Shown piece by piece: positions 1 to 6,002 of a stretch of DNA of 12,668 bases (the stretch's first letter is position 1; each line of letters begins with the position of its first letter). The translations under genes were made by a program, and so were the position numbers. The stretch comes from an uncultured Dehalococcoidia bacterium. Its GTDB lineage: Bacteria > Chloroflexota > Dehalococcoidia > Dehalococcoidales > UBA3254. Under the pieces are notes generated by a model. That model was not told the DNA's origin. It saw only the letters and a list, made by a program, of their open reading frames with translations, and ran no database searches. The stretch covers positions 1 through 12,668 of the forward strand of contig CAITCX010000316.1 in NCBI GenBank assembly GCA_903890885.1, written 5' to 3'.

Positions 1-707
1 AACCGTATATTGATGAATGGGGTTCCACTGTGTGTGTACTGCCAGTTTCTAATTCCGGGACCTTCCAGAAAATCAAAGAACTCTTCAAATGGGATACTTA
101 CCCATTCCCCATCAGCCTCTTCTACAAACATCTTACGCCAGAGGGCTTCGGCCATGCCTTCCAGGGTTTTGTTCTGGCGGTTAAGAAGATCAATTTTATC
201 ATCCAGGCTGGAAAGCACCCCGGCAATGGCACGCTGTTCGGGGAGGGGAGGAAGAGGTATGGTAATTTGTTCTAACATCTCTTTCGTTAAAGCCCGTCTC
301 GTGCAACCAATTTCAGCCATTGAATTTAATTCTGGTTTAATTGAATGTAGATAATAATAAATATATTTATAATCAGCAATTTCACGCCGTGGGCGAATGA
401 TAGAAACGTGCTGGTTAACCCGTGCAGGAAGATACTCTTTTGGTGCTATGCAGCATCTTGTAACAGATTCTCCCGTGATATTTATTAATATATCCTCTTT
501 CTGGATGATGACATTTTTTAAAAGATTTGCTTGATGTTCATCAATAAATGCTAAACCATTACTTTCGAAGCTATGATCATTTACATTCTGGCTTCGTATT
601 AGTGTTATTCCAGAAGTCTTATATGAATTCTCCCCGCCATTGGGAGTTGCTCCACTACCAATTTTATTTGTAATATCACCGAGCTTACACTCCTTCCACT
701 CACTCAT
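1..707 (-). CDS. hsdS: Type I restriction-modification specificity subunit HsdS (partial, 3' end beyond window)
   Basis: I translated 235 codons without a stop or frameshift, from ATG at 705-707 to the window edge. HsdS recognises DNA and holds two HsdM subunits in the type I enzyme. Residues 1-150 form the first target-recognition domain, beginning MSEWKECKLGDIT. Residues 152-195 (LPPLPEQRAIAGVLSSLDDK and following) are the conserved helical spacer. The second recognition domain starts at about residue 202 with WVSIPF and is cut off. Roughly 400 residues are usual, so somewhat over half is present. The start lies 7 nt after GGGAGG and overlaps the upstream abi stop as ATGA, which indicates translational coupling. 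DNA for the first recognition domain (about 290-690) is visibly more AT-rich than the spacer DNA, as expected for exchangeable domains. hsdR is not in the window and may lie downstream. Confidence 0.93.
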   Translation of the reverse strand, partial: MSEWKECKLGDITNKIGSGATPNGGENSYKTSGITLIRSQNVNDHSFESNGLAFIDEHQANLLKNVIIQKEDILINITGESVTRCCIAPKEYLPARVNQHVSIIRPRREIADYKYIYYYLHSIKPELNSMAEIGCTRRALTKEMLEQITIPLPPLPEQRAIAGVLSSLDDKIDLLNRQNKTLEGMAEALWRKMFVEEADGEWVSIPFEEFFDFLEGPGIRNWQYTHSGTPFINIR

Positions 708-1600
708 TGGGCTGCCTCCCAGCACATCCCGATAGCCTGTCCCGCGGGGACGCCCATCCAATCAGCAAAACGTAGGTCAATAGCCGCGATATTTTTCATG
801 GTTTCATACACCGGCGCGAATCTTCCCGCGGGCAACCTGGCTTTACGGGAAATCCATTCCATGACCGCGATACTGGCATAAATTTTTTGATTATTAAAGT
901 GAAAAGACTGCCATTCAGGTTTATTGGCGGGCAACAGGGGACTGATGGAGATATTGCGGCTCCAAAGCCGTCCGTGGTGAGCGCAGATATTACGGATAAA
1001 GACAATAGTATGCAGCCATGAGGCAAAAACGCCATGGTCGATTCCCGCAAATGAGCTTATCAGGCGTTTAGAGTCAGACGATAAACAGCTGTAAAACCTG
1101 GAGAGGCTGGTCAGGTGCATTACCTCAATGGCTATCCATATAGGCAGTCTGGGAAAATCACTGTACTTGTTTTTATAATGCGTTAAAAATGGCTCTCCAC
1201 TCTCACGCATATCTTCTTCCAGTTTGGCCAGCCAGGCTTTCCCCCTATCTTCATACTGATAAAGGGAAAGGTCGTAATGAGCGAACGCGCCGGCGCACCT
1301 GCTCAGCTCATAGGCTATTCTGGTTCGCAGAAATATTTCTATGGGAGTAAGGACTGCGAATACCGCATCCCGCAGCTGTTCATCCAGGCTGTATAGAGCC
1401 ACAATTTGCTCAAAGGTAGTTCCTGGAATAAAAACATCGTGAGGTTTCTGAAATAAAAATCCATATCCGGCGAGGCGGAAATAGTTAACATGACTGAGCC
1501 AGAGCAGGGCATCGTCAGGATGATCAACGGTTAATCCGCGAGCTCTCAGAAGCTCAAGTTGGGCAATGTATGTCAGCGGGGCTTTCTTAAACTCTTCCAT
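704..1600 (-). CDS. Abi_2 / AbiD-AbiF family abortive-infection protein (HEPN)
   Basis: This 298-residue protein has the usual Abi_2 length and signatures. They are an N-terminal 'PLTYIAQLELLRARGL' block, 'NYFRLAGY' at 39-46, 'IEIFLRTRIAYEL' at 87-99, 'LPIWIAIEVM' at 152-161, and 'FIRNICAHHGRLWSRN' at 201-216. The last contains R203-x4-H208, the RxxxxH motif of HEPN ribonucleases. Family members are abortive-infection proteins that harm or arrest phage-infected cells, and RNA cleavage here is inferred from the motif. The start is ATG at 1598-1600, and only a weak GGGG precedes it. A promoter, hairpin RNA and U7 terminator lie immediately upstream, so expression probably depends on read-through. 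The stop overlaps the hsdS start (ATGA). Lying between hsdM and hsdS, it probably backs up the restriction system. The family call is secure; the mechanism is not. Confidence 0.9.
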   Translation of the reverse strand: MEEFKKAPLTYIAQLELLRARGLTVDHPDDALLWLSHVNYFRLAGYGFLFQKPHDVFIPGTTFEQIVALYSLDEQLRDAVFAVLTPIEIFLRTRIAYELSRCAGAFAHYDLSLYQYEDRGKAWLAKLEEDMRESGEPFLTHYKNKYSDFPRLPIWIAIEVMHLTSLSRFYSCLSSDSKRLISSFAGIDHGVFASWLHTIVFIRNICAHHGRLWSRNISISPLLPANKPEWQSFHFNNQKIYASIAVMEWISRKARLPAGRFAPVYETMKNIAAIDLRFADWMGVPAGQAIGMCWEAAQ

Positions 1601-1611
1601 GCGTCAGCCCC

Positions 1612-1667
1612 AAAAAAAGACCTGCCATGTTGCGCATGCCGTAAGGCAGAGGCGTGGCAGGTATGTT
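1612..1667 (-). ncRNA. Candidate small structured RNA upstream of the abi gene
   Basis: A predicted 56-nt transcript begins about 7 nt after a near-consensus promoter and ends in seven U residues (1618-1612). It folds as a 7-bp stem (1661-1655 with 1627-1621), a 5-nt bulge, a 3-bp CGC/GCG stem (1654-1652 with 1635-1633), an asymmetric internal loop, and a 4-bp UGCC/GGCA stem capped by UUAC. The outer stem plus the U tract is also a good Rho-independent terminator. Conserved RNAs upstream of Abi_2/AbiF genes have been described (abiF RNA motif), and RNA antitoxins have been proposed for AbiF-like HEPN proteins. Whether this RNA matches that consensus cannot be judged by eye. It could instead be only an attenuator of abi-hsdS. 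Confidence 0.6.
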
Positions 1668-1673
1668 ACTTTT

Positions 1674-1702
1674 ATCATAAATCCGGTATGGGCTTTTGTC
1701 AA
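1674..1702 (-). promoter_or_regulatory. Sigma70-type promoter for the small RNA / abi gene
   Basis: On the minus strand TTGACA (1702-1697, 6/6 consensus) is separated by exactly 17 nt from TATGAT (1679-1674, 5/6). The -35 lies 24 nt past the hsdM stop codon, so it sits inside the hsdM-abi gap and would start transcription at about 1667. It gives the small RNA, and by read-through abi and hsdS, a promoter independent of hsdM. Confidence 0.75.
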
Positions 1703-1725
1703 TAGCCATTATACCCATACGATTA

Positions 1726-3339
1726 TTATTTATCATCGCTGATCTCCAATTTAGCCAGATTCTGGCGGATAAGTTCGTTCAGGCGGGTTTCTTCCTGCAT
1801 CTGGCTTTCCAGTTCAGCTTTAAGTTTGCCAAAGCGCTCGGCGAAGTTGAAATCATCCTCATCTTCGGGCAGACCGATATAGCGTCCCGGGGTGAGCACA
1901 TAGTCTTTCTCCCGGATTTCAGCCAGAGAGACGGACTTGCAGAAGCCGGGGATGTCTGCATAACCGTCGGTCTTATTGCGCCAATGGTGGTAAGTATCCG
2001 CCACCTTCGAGATATCCTCGTCGTTAAACTCTTTGGTGCGGCGGTTAATCAGAAAACCCAAATTGCGCGCATCAATGAAGAGGGCTTTATCCAGCCGGTC
2101 TTCTTTGCGGCGGGAGAGAAACCATAAACAGGCGGGAATTTGGGTGTTCAGAAAGAGCTTGGCCGGCAGGTTGACGATGCAGTCCAGCAGCCCGGCTTCA
2201 ATAATAGCCTTGCGGATATCGCCTTCTCCGCTGGTTTTGGAAGTCAGAGAGCCCTTAGCCAGCACAAATCCAGCTATCCCTTTAGGTGAAAGGTGATAGA
2301 TGAAGTGCTGTATCCAGGCGTAGTTGGCATTGCCTGCCGGAGGAATCCCATACTTCCAGCGGGCATCGTCTTTTAAAAGATCACCCGACCAGTCTGAATC
2401 GTTAAAAGGCGGATTGGCCAGTACGAAGTCCGACTTCAGGTCTTTGTGGGCATTATTTAAGAACGAACCTTCATTATTCCATTTGATGTTAGAGCTATCG
2501 ATTCCGCGGATGGCCAGGTTCATCTTACACAAACGCCAGGTGGTCTGGTTAGACTCCTGCCCATATATCGAGATCATATCGGTTGGATTGAGGCTGGTCT
2601 GGTTGTTTTTCTTTTTATAATGGTCCTGGTGAGCGGCAATAAACTTTTCGCTCTGCACGAACATACCGCCCGATCCGCAGCAGGGGTCAAAGACCCGGCC
2701 TTCGTATGGTTCCAGCATCTCTACCAGCAGGCCGACTACACTGCGGGGAGTATAGAACTGGCCGCCTTTCTTGCCTTCAGCCAGAGCGAACTGACCCAGG
2801 AAATACTCATAGACCTGACCGAGAACATCCTTGGCTTTAGCCTGCTCGGTACCCAGGGCTATGGTGCCGATGAGGTCGATCAGACCACCCAGGCTGGCAG
2901 GGTCAAGATTCTGCCTGGCATAAACTTTGGGAAGGACTCCTTTAAGTGACGGATTAGGCCGTTCAATGGCTTCCATGGCTTCATCCACATAACCGCCGAT
3001 GGCAACTTTCTTGCCGCCATCTAAAACAATTTCAGTCTTTTTGGCATTGGCGGAGATGGCATTCCAGCGAGCAATCGGCGGCACGAAAAACACCTTTTCA
3101 CCTGTATACTCATTGGGATCTTCCGGGTCTGCCCCTTCAAACTCACCCTGGCCTTCCGCTAATTTGGAATGCAGTACCTCAAAGGCATCCGAGATATATT
3201 TCAGGAAGATCAGCCCAAGCACAACGTGCTTGTATTCGGCGGCATCCATGTTTTTTCGCAGCTTATCCGCCGCCTGCCAGAGAGTAGCCCCGATGGATTC
3301 TGATTTGTTATTGCTATTGGCTTGACCAGTTTTAGCCAA
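1726..3339 (-). CDS. hsdM: Type I restriction-modification DNA methyltransferase subunit HsdM
   Basis: This is an N6-adenine methyltransferase of 537 residues, the normal HsdM length. From a TTG start at 3339, residues 20-54 form the HsdM N-terminal helical domain (TLWQAADKLRKNMDAAEYKH). Residues 192-202 carry GGQFYTPRSVV. The SAM-binding motif is DPCCGSGG at 218-225 and the catalytic motif NPPF is at 309-312. The C-terminus (about 497-530) is a charged helix, as expected for HsdS contact. The TTG start is chosen because GGGAGG lies 6 nt upstream and a strong promoter ends at 3374. An in-frame ATG at 3402 would lie inside that promoter. With HsdS it methylates the recognition site and forms the core of the restriction complex. 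It is first in the operon, and a 125-nt gap holding the small-RNA unit separates it from abi. Confidence 0.96.
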   Translation of the reverse strand: MAKTGQANSNNKSESIGATLWQAADKLRKNMDAAEYKHVVLGLIFLKYISDAFEVLHSKLAEGQGEFEGADPEDPNEYTGEKVFFVPPIARWNAISANAKKTEIVLDGGKKVAIGGYVDEAMEAIERPNPSLKGVLPKVYARQNLDPASLGGLIDLIGTIALGTEQAKAKDVLGQVYEYFLGQFALAEGKKGGQFYTPRSVVGLLVEMLEPYEGRVFDPCCGSGGMFVQSEKFIAAHQDHYKKKNNQTSLNPTDMISIYGQESNQTTWRLCKMNLAIRGIDSSNIKWNNEGSFLNNAHKDLKSDFVLANPPFNDSDWSGDLLKDDARWKYGIPPAGNANYAWIQHFIYHLSPKGIAGFVLAKGSLTSKTSGEGDIRKAIIEAGLLDCIVNLPAKLFLNTQIPACLWFLSRRKEDRLDKALFIDARNLGFLINRRTKEFNDEDISKVADTYHHWRNKTDGYADIPGFCKSVSLAEIREKDYVLTPGRYIGLPEDEDDFNFAERFGKLKAELESQMQEETRLNELIRQNLAKLEISDDK

Positions 3340-3373
3340 GTTTAACCTCCCAAATGAAGAATTATATTGGAGA

Positions 3374-3402
3374 ATTCTATTCGTGTATGGAAGAGATGTC
3401 AA
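3374..3402 (-). promoter_or_regulatory. Promoter of the hsdM operon
   Basis: TTGACA (3402-3397) lies 17 nt before TAGAAT (3379-3374) on the minus strand, matching 6/6 and 5/6 of consensus. Transcription should begin near 3367, about 28 nt upstream of the TTG start of hsdM. The short leader contains only the GGGAGG ribosome-binding site and no evident operator repeat. Confidence 0.75.
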
Positions 3403-3570
3403 TAGAAATTAGTAATTGATCGTGGCAGACGAATAGTTCAATATTATATTTATTTAAAGAATGTACCCGTTTCATAGGTAGAATACCAAACACAAAATAG
3501 AAAAGACTGATGATAAGTGAAAAATTCTCCAGTAAGCTGGTGTGTCTTTCGCGGCAAAGCTTATAAACTT

Positions 3571-3599
3571 TTGACACAATGGTCGAATCCGTTTATCTT
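3571..3599 (+). promoter_or_regulatory. Promoter for the 39-codon small ORF
   Basis: TTGACA (3571-3576, 6/6) and TATCTT (3594-3599, 4/6) are separated by 17 nt on the plus strand. The hexamers and spacing are identical to those of the promoter of the zinc-ribbon gene at 5818-5846. Transcription should start near 3606, giving a leader of about 41 nt before the ATG at 3647. It is divergent from the hsdM promoter, with about 168 nt between the two -35 boxes. Confidence 0.6.
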
Positions 3600-3646
3600 G
3601 ATTGATAAAAGAGATTAAACATATGTAGTATATTGGAGAGTTTTAA

Positions 3647-3766
3647 ATGCCGAATCAAGAAATCCATGAGAACAAGCTCAACAAGATTATTATTGTATAT
3701 CATGAAGGTGCCCGTTCTACTTTGAATGAATCTGTAAAAACTGGAGCTACAGCAGATACAAATTAA
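3647..3766 (+). CDS. Possible 39-residue small protein, function unknown
   Basis: ATG at 3647 is preceded at 6 nt by GGAGAG and lies downstream of a well-formed promoter. The frame encodes 39 residues starting MPNQEIHENKLNKIIIVYHE and ends in TAA. It is polar, with one short hydrophobic stretch (IIIVY, residues 14-18). It has no cysteines, no membrane segment and no helix-turn-helix I can recognise. It diverges from hsdM, so a role linked to the restriction operon is possible, but nothing in the sequence shows one. It could instead be the intact start of a longer gene lost by deletion. Support comes from the expression signals, not from any recognised family. Confidence 0.35.
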   Translation: MPNQEIHENKLNKIIIVYHEGARSTLNESVKTGATADTN

Positions 3767-3783
3767 AAAAGAAACAATCAAAC

Positions 3784-3918
3784 ATGAATGATTATGAAAA
3801 AGAAGAATACCACGCACTATTAGGACTGCGTGAAGGAACTTTAACCCGTTTATTTGAAAGAGTTAATTTCTTCCTTCTGGGGATTGCTGGGTGTGGTAAT
3901 TCAATGGGTTTACGGTAA
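3784..3918 (+). pseudogene. Possible remnant of a small membrane protein gene
   Basis: A 44-codon frame starts 17 nt after the 39-codon one and lacks a ribosome-binding site. Its first 36 residues (MNDYEKEEYHALLGLREGTL, then TRLFERVNFFLLGIAG) read like the amphipathic start and first membrane helix of a small membrane protein. They then turn into unlikely residues before TAA. From about 3890 the +1 frame reads LLGVVIQWVYGKVRGK to its own stop, so a one-base frameshift or an internal deletion could explain the change. This is a low-confidence interpretation based on residue patterns alone. Confidence 0.2.
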
Positions 3919-4053
3919 AGTTCGGGGTAAATGATCATAATCTTTTTGATTTCTTCTTGCTGACAGTGACTGACCTTTAGTGAGCGTGCGCTCTTATTCA
4001 AGCGGTGGGTTACAAGGGGTGGGTTATTCTTTCCAATCTTTCTGCCACATAGG

Positions 4054-4129
4054 TGGTGGAGATAGGGGGATTCGAACCCCCGACCTTCGCGATGCGAACG
4101 CGACGCTCTCCCGACTGAGCCATATCCCC
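4054..4129 (-). tRNA. tRNA-Ala (anticodon CGC), CCA encoded
   Basis: On the minus strand a 76-nt cloverleaf folds completely. The acceptor stem is GGGGATA/TATCTCC with the G3-U70 wobble that identifies alanine tRNAs. The D arm is GCTC/GAGC, the anticodon stem TCGCG/CGCGA has the loop TTCGCAT, and the T arm is GGGGG-TTCGAAT-CCCCC. The anticodon CGC is at 4096-4094 and reads the alanine codon GCG. A73 is at 4057, and the CCA end (4056-4054) is encoded in the DNA. The 3' end faces the hsd operon. Confidence 0.97.
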
Positions 4130-4142
4130 ATCTACATCGAAA

Positions 4143-4170
4143 ATTATACCATATACCGTCCCTATGTTAA
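4143..4170 (-). promoter_or_regulatory. Promoter of tRNA-Ala
   Basis: TTAACA (4170-4165, 5/6) and TATAAT (4148-4143, 6/6) are 16 nt apart on the minus strand. They would start transcription near 4136, a few bases before the mature tRNA 5' end at 4129. Confidence 0.65.
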
Positions 4171-4202
4171 ATTAGCTGTACCATTTTTATCCGTAAAAGG
4201 GT

Positions 4203-4208
4203 TATAAT
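4203..4208 (+). promoter_or_regulatory. Probable -10 element for the lipoprotein gene
   Basis: TATAAT matches the -10 consensus exactly and lies 44 nt before the ATG at 4253. No good -35 hexamer is found at 16-18 nt upstream, so the promoter may be weak or need an activator. The gene itself has a strong AGGAGG site 6 nt before its start. Confidence 0.4.
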
Positions 4209-4252
4209 AGCTTCAAGCTTTCTAAAAATACAATTTAGTTAGGAGGAATAAG

Positions 4253-4639
4253 ATGTTCACAAAAAAGCTGTTACCTGTATTTGCCCTGTTTATCGTCCTT
4301 TTAACAGCCGTTCTGCTAGTCGGCTGCGGCTCCAAAGCCCCCCCGGTTAATACCAATTTCGGCGGCTTGAACATCACTTTAAAAGACGTTAATGGCCAAC
4401 TGGTGGGCGGCGCCAAATTGATTTCTGCTACCTTGCCTGATGGGCAGGCCGCTGTTACCGCGATCTCGGATGCTTCCGGCGTTTTGGCCGTCAGGGATGT
4501 CAAAGTCGGACAGTATCATTTTACTATCACTAAAACTGATTACCAGAGTTTGGAGTTGAATATTAACGTGGTGGGTGGACAAAACAGCTCAATAGAGTTG
4601 CAGATGATGCCTGGCACATTGAAAGTGGCTAACCCTTGA
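4253..4639 (+). CDS. Small lipoprotein with a carboxypeptidase-regulatory-like beta domain
   Basis: This 128-residue protein has a lipoprotein signal peptide: KK at 4-5, a hydrophobic core over about 7-21, and the lipobox LVGC with the lipidated cysteine at 25. The mature part looks like a single beta-sandwich of the carboxypeptidase-regulatory/transthyretin-like type. Its features are 'LNITLKDVNGQLVGGAKLIS', a 'DASGVLAVRDVKVGQYHFTI' segment, and a closing 'LELNINVVGGQNSSIELQM' strand pair. Such domains usually bind or scaffold other surface molecules, and no catalytic residues are apparent. It should be anchored to the outer face of the cytoplasmic membrane. AGGAGG precedes the ATG. The BKACE gene starts 42 nt downstream with no terminator between, so the two may be co-transcribed, though a functional link is not obvious. 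Confidence 0.8.
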   Translation: MFTKKLLPVFALFIVLLTAVLLVGCGSKAPPVNTNFGGLNITLKDVNGQLVGGAKLISATLPDGQAAVTAISDASGVLAVRDVKVGQYHFTITKTDYQSLELNINVVGGQNSSIELQMMPGTLKVANP

Positions 4640-4681
4640 ACCGGAAACATTTATAAATTTGTGGGTTAACGAGGGTGACTT

Positions 4682-5506
4682 ATGGATAAAGTGATTATCA
4701 CGTGCGCTGTCACGGGGAGCCGTATCACGCGTGAGCAAACCCCCTATATACCTCTTTCTCCTCAGGAGATCATTGATGCAGCTGTCGCAGCCCACCTTGC
4801 GGGCGCGGCCGTCGTCCACATTCATGTCAGGGATAAAATAACCCATCTGGGTACCCAGGACATCAGCCTTTTCCGCGAAGTTTCAGAGGGCATCCAGTCC
4901 CGCTGCGGTGTAATCCAGTGTTTTACTACTTCCGGCATACCCGGTCGCAACCTTAGTGAAAATGATCGATTGGCACCTTTAGCTTTGAATCCCGAACTGG
5001 CTTCTGTCGATCTGGGTTCTATGAACTTCGGCAAATTAACTTATCTTGTAACCGAAGAATTCATTGAGCGTGAGTTAAAAGAGATGCGGGAGCGCAATAT
5101 CAAACCTGAGCTGGAAGTGTTCGATCTGGGTATGCTCGAAACTTGCCGCCGTTTGATCAAGCAAGACCTGCTTAAACCGCCCTATTATATAGGCCTGATT
5201 CTGGGTACCCCCTCGGGCGCGCCTGCTGAAGTCAGAGTTTTCCAAACAATGCTGGACCTGCTGCCCCCGGATTCTATCTGGTTCGCTACCGGCGTCGGCA
5301 AACACTCATTAAACATAGCCGTCCAGACCCTGCTTTTGGGCGGACATCCCAGAGTAGGACTGGAGGACACGATTTATTTTTCAAACGGGGTTCTGGCTCG
5401 CAGCAATGCCGAATTAGTAGACCGGGTAGTCAGAATAGCCAAAGAACTGGGAAAAGAGATCGCAACTCCTGATGAAGCCCGTCAGGCACTGGGACTTAAA
5501 GACTGA
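4682..5506 (+). CDS. Beta-keto acid cleavage enzyme (BKACE / Kce family), paralogue 1
   Basis: This 274-residue TIM-barrel enzyme has the normal family length. BKACE enzymes condense a beta-keto acid with acetyl-CoA and release acetoacetate plus a shortened acyl-CoA, using zinc. Zinc ligands H46 and H48 (VHIHVRD) and E228 are present, with the R224 and D229 neighbours in PRVGLEDT. These correspond to H46, H48, E230, R226 and D231 of the characterised lysine-fermentation enzyme Kce. That enzyme has E14 binding the substrate amino group, but here residue 14 is arginine (TGSRITRE), which argues against the lysine pathway and suggests an acidic substrate. GAGGGTG precedes the ATG. The gene stands apart from the catabolic cluster on the other strand and is followed by its own terminator. 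The family is sure; the substrate is unknown. Confidence 0.93.
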   Translation: MDKVIITCAVTGSRITREQTPYIPLSPQEIIDAAVAAHLAGAAVVHIHVRDKITHLGTQDISLFREVSEGIQSRCGVIQCFTTSGIPGRNLSENDRLAPLALNPELASVDLGSMNFGKLTYLVTEEFIERELKEMRERNIKPELEVFDLGMLETCRRLIKQDLLKPPYYIGLILGTPSGAPAEVRVFQTMLDLLPPDSIWFATGVGKHSLNIAVQTLLLGGHPRVGLEDTIYFSNGVLARSNAELVDRVVRIAKELGKEIATPDEARQALGLKD

Positions 5507-5523
5507 AGTTCCAAAGCGGAGAC

Positions 5524-5563
5524 AGCGCTGCCTGATAAGCACAGGCTTTTAACAGCGCTTTTT
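5524..5563 (+). terminator. Rho-independent terminator after BKACE 1
   Basis: Outer stem AGCGCTG (5524-5530) pairs with CAGCGCT (5553-5559), and inner CCTG (5531-5534) pairs with CAGG (5542-5545). A run of five T follows at 5559-5563. It starts 18 nt after the BKACE stop codon. Confidence 0.65.
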
Positions 5564-5595
5564 ATTGATTATGGAAATACTGGTTTCTTTATGCC

Positions 5596-5629
5596 AAAAG
5601 AGGCCGATAAAATCTTATCGACCTCTTTT
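5596..5629 (-). terminator. Terminator of the zinc-ribbon gene, possibly bidirectional
   Basis: AAAAGAGG (5596-5603) pairs with CCTCTTTT (5622-5629), and CGATAA (5605-5610) pairs with TTATCG (5615-5620) around an AATC loop, with one mismatch. The flanking A and T runs give a U-rich end in either direction. It sits 25 nt beyond the zinc-ribbon stop codon, between two converging genes. Confidence 0.6.
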
Positions 5630-5653
5630 CAACCACCACACCTGAGTTGATAT

Positions 5654-5794
5654 CTAGCCTTTGCCAATACGGAACATCTTGGTGGCGCAAGTAGGGCAGA
5701 CGCCTTGAGTGGCGGGCTTGCCATTCTTCATAGTGATGGCCTTGGCATTCTTCATCTCTTTCTTGGCGCGACACTTAACACAATAACCTTGCAT
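5654..5794 (-). CDS. DUF5679-like two-CxxC zinc-ribbon protein, 46 residues
   Basis: ATG at 5794 follows GGAGG at 7 nt and a TTGACA-17-TATCTT promoter, so this short frame is well supported. It encodes MQGYCVKCRAKKEMKNAKAI and 26 more residues. Two CxxC pairs (C5/C8 and C33/C36) form a likely single zinc ribbon around a basic loop (KKEMKNAKAITMKNGK). The C-terminus FRIGKG is also basic. It resembles, from memory, the DUF5679 proteins common in Chloroflexota. The function is unknown; the charge and the zinc ribbon suggest contact with nucleic acid or the ribosome, which is inference. It is monocistronic, with its own promoter and terminator. Confidence 0.88.
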   Translation of the reverse strand: MQGYCVKCRAKKEMKNAKAITMKNGKPATQGVCPTCATKMFRIGKG

Positions 5795-5817
5795 ATCAAC
5801 ACCTCCTTTTTGTAGCT

Positions 5818-5846
5818 AAGATAAACCATTTAGGCTCAATTGTCAA
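5818..5846 (-). promoter_or_regulatory. Promoter of the zinc-ribbon gene
   Basis: TTGACA (5846-5841) and TATCTT (5823-5818) are 17 nt apart on the minus strand. The expected start near 5811 leaves a short leader with the GGAGG site just before the ATG. Confidence 0.7.
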
Positions 5847-5942
5847 TACCTTTTGTACGTAATTCGCTAAATAACGTCAAAATCAACCCAAAATAATACT
5901 TTCACACGGCTGTTCAAGCCATAAAAATGGGTTTTTGAATAT

Positions 5943-5982
5943 AAAAAAACAGCGCAGGATAACTTTGAGCGTCCTGCGCTGT
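5943..5982 (-). terminator. Strong Rho-independent terminator of the catabolic cluster
   Basis: A perfect 11-bp GC-rich stem (ACAGCGCAGGA 5949-5959 with TCCTGCGCTGT 5972-5982, 12-nt loop) is followed on the minus strand by a run of T (5949-5943). It begins 20 nt after the stop of the CoA-transferase beta gene and marks the end of the operon. No T run follows on the plus strand, so it acts in one direction. Confidence 0.85.
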
Positions 5983-6002
5983 AAAACTTGCCTTTTTGTG
6001 GG

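Larger units (their letters stand above)
3340..4053. other. Intergenic stretch between the hsd operon and tRNA-Ala
   Basis: This stretch of about 714 bases holds no conserved long gene. It contains the hsdM promoter, a divergent plus-strand promoter with a 39-codon frame, a 44-codon frame that may be a gene remnant, and a 9-base direct repeat (GGTGGGTTA at 4004-4012 and 4018-4026). The sequence is AT-rich and looks unlike the coding DNA on either side. Minus-strand frames of 66-74 codons here have poor starts and non-protein-like composition. I see no transposase and no copy of the tRNA end. Confidence 0.5.

Noticed and set aside
10..354. Plus-strand frames opposite hsdS
   Set aside because: The minus strand gives an uninterrupted, clearly HsdS-like translation; the plus frames are shadows.
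1..707. Possibility that hsdS is a frameshifted pseudogene
   Set aside because: All 235 codons from the ATG to the edge read cleanly, with the conserved helical spacer in frame; it is simply cut by the window.
3377..4001. Three minus-strand frames of 66-74 codons between hsdM and the tRNA
   Set aside because: No ribosome-binding sites or recognisable composition. One overlaps the hsdM promoter, and the region has better signals on the plus strand.
3340..4053. Attachment-site duplicate of the tRNA 3' end
   Set aside because: No second copy of the T-arm or acceptor sequence was found in the window.
3980..4207. Plus-strand frame containing GIRTPDLRDANATLSRLSHI
   Set aside because: It is the antisense translation of the tRNA-Ala gene, a well-known false protein.
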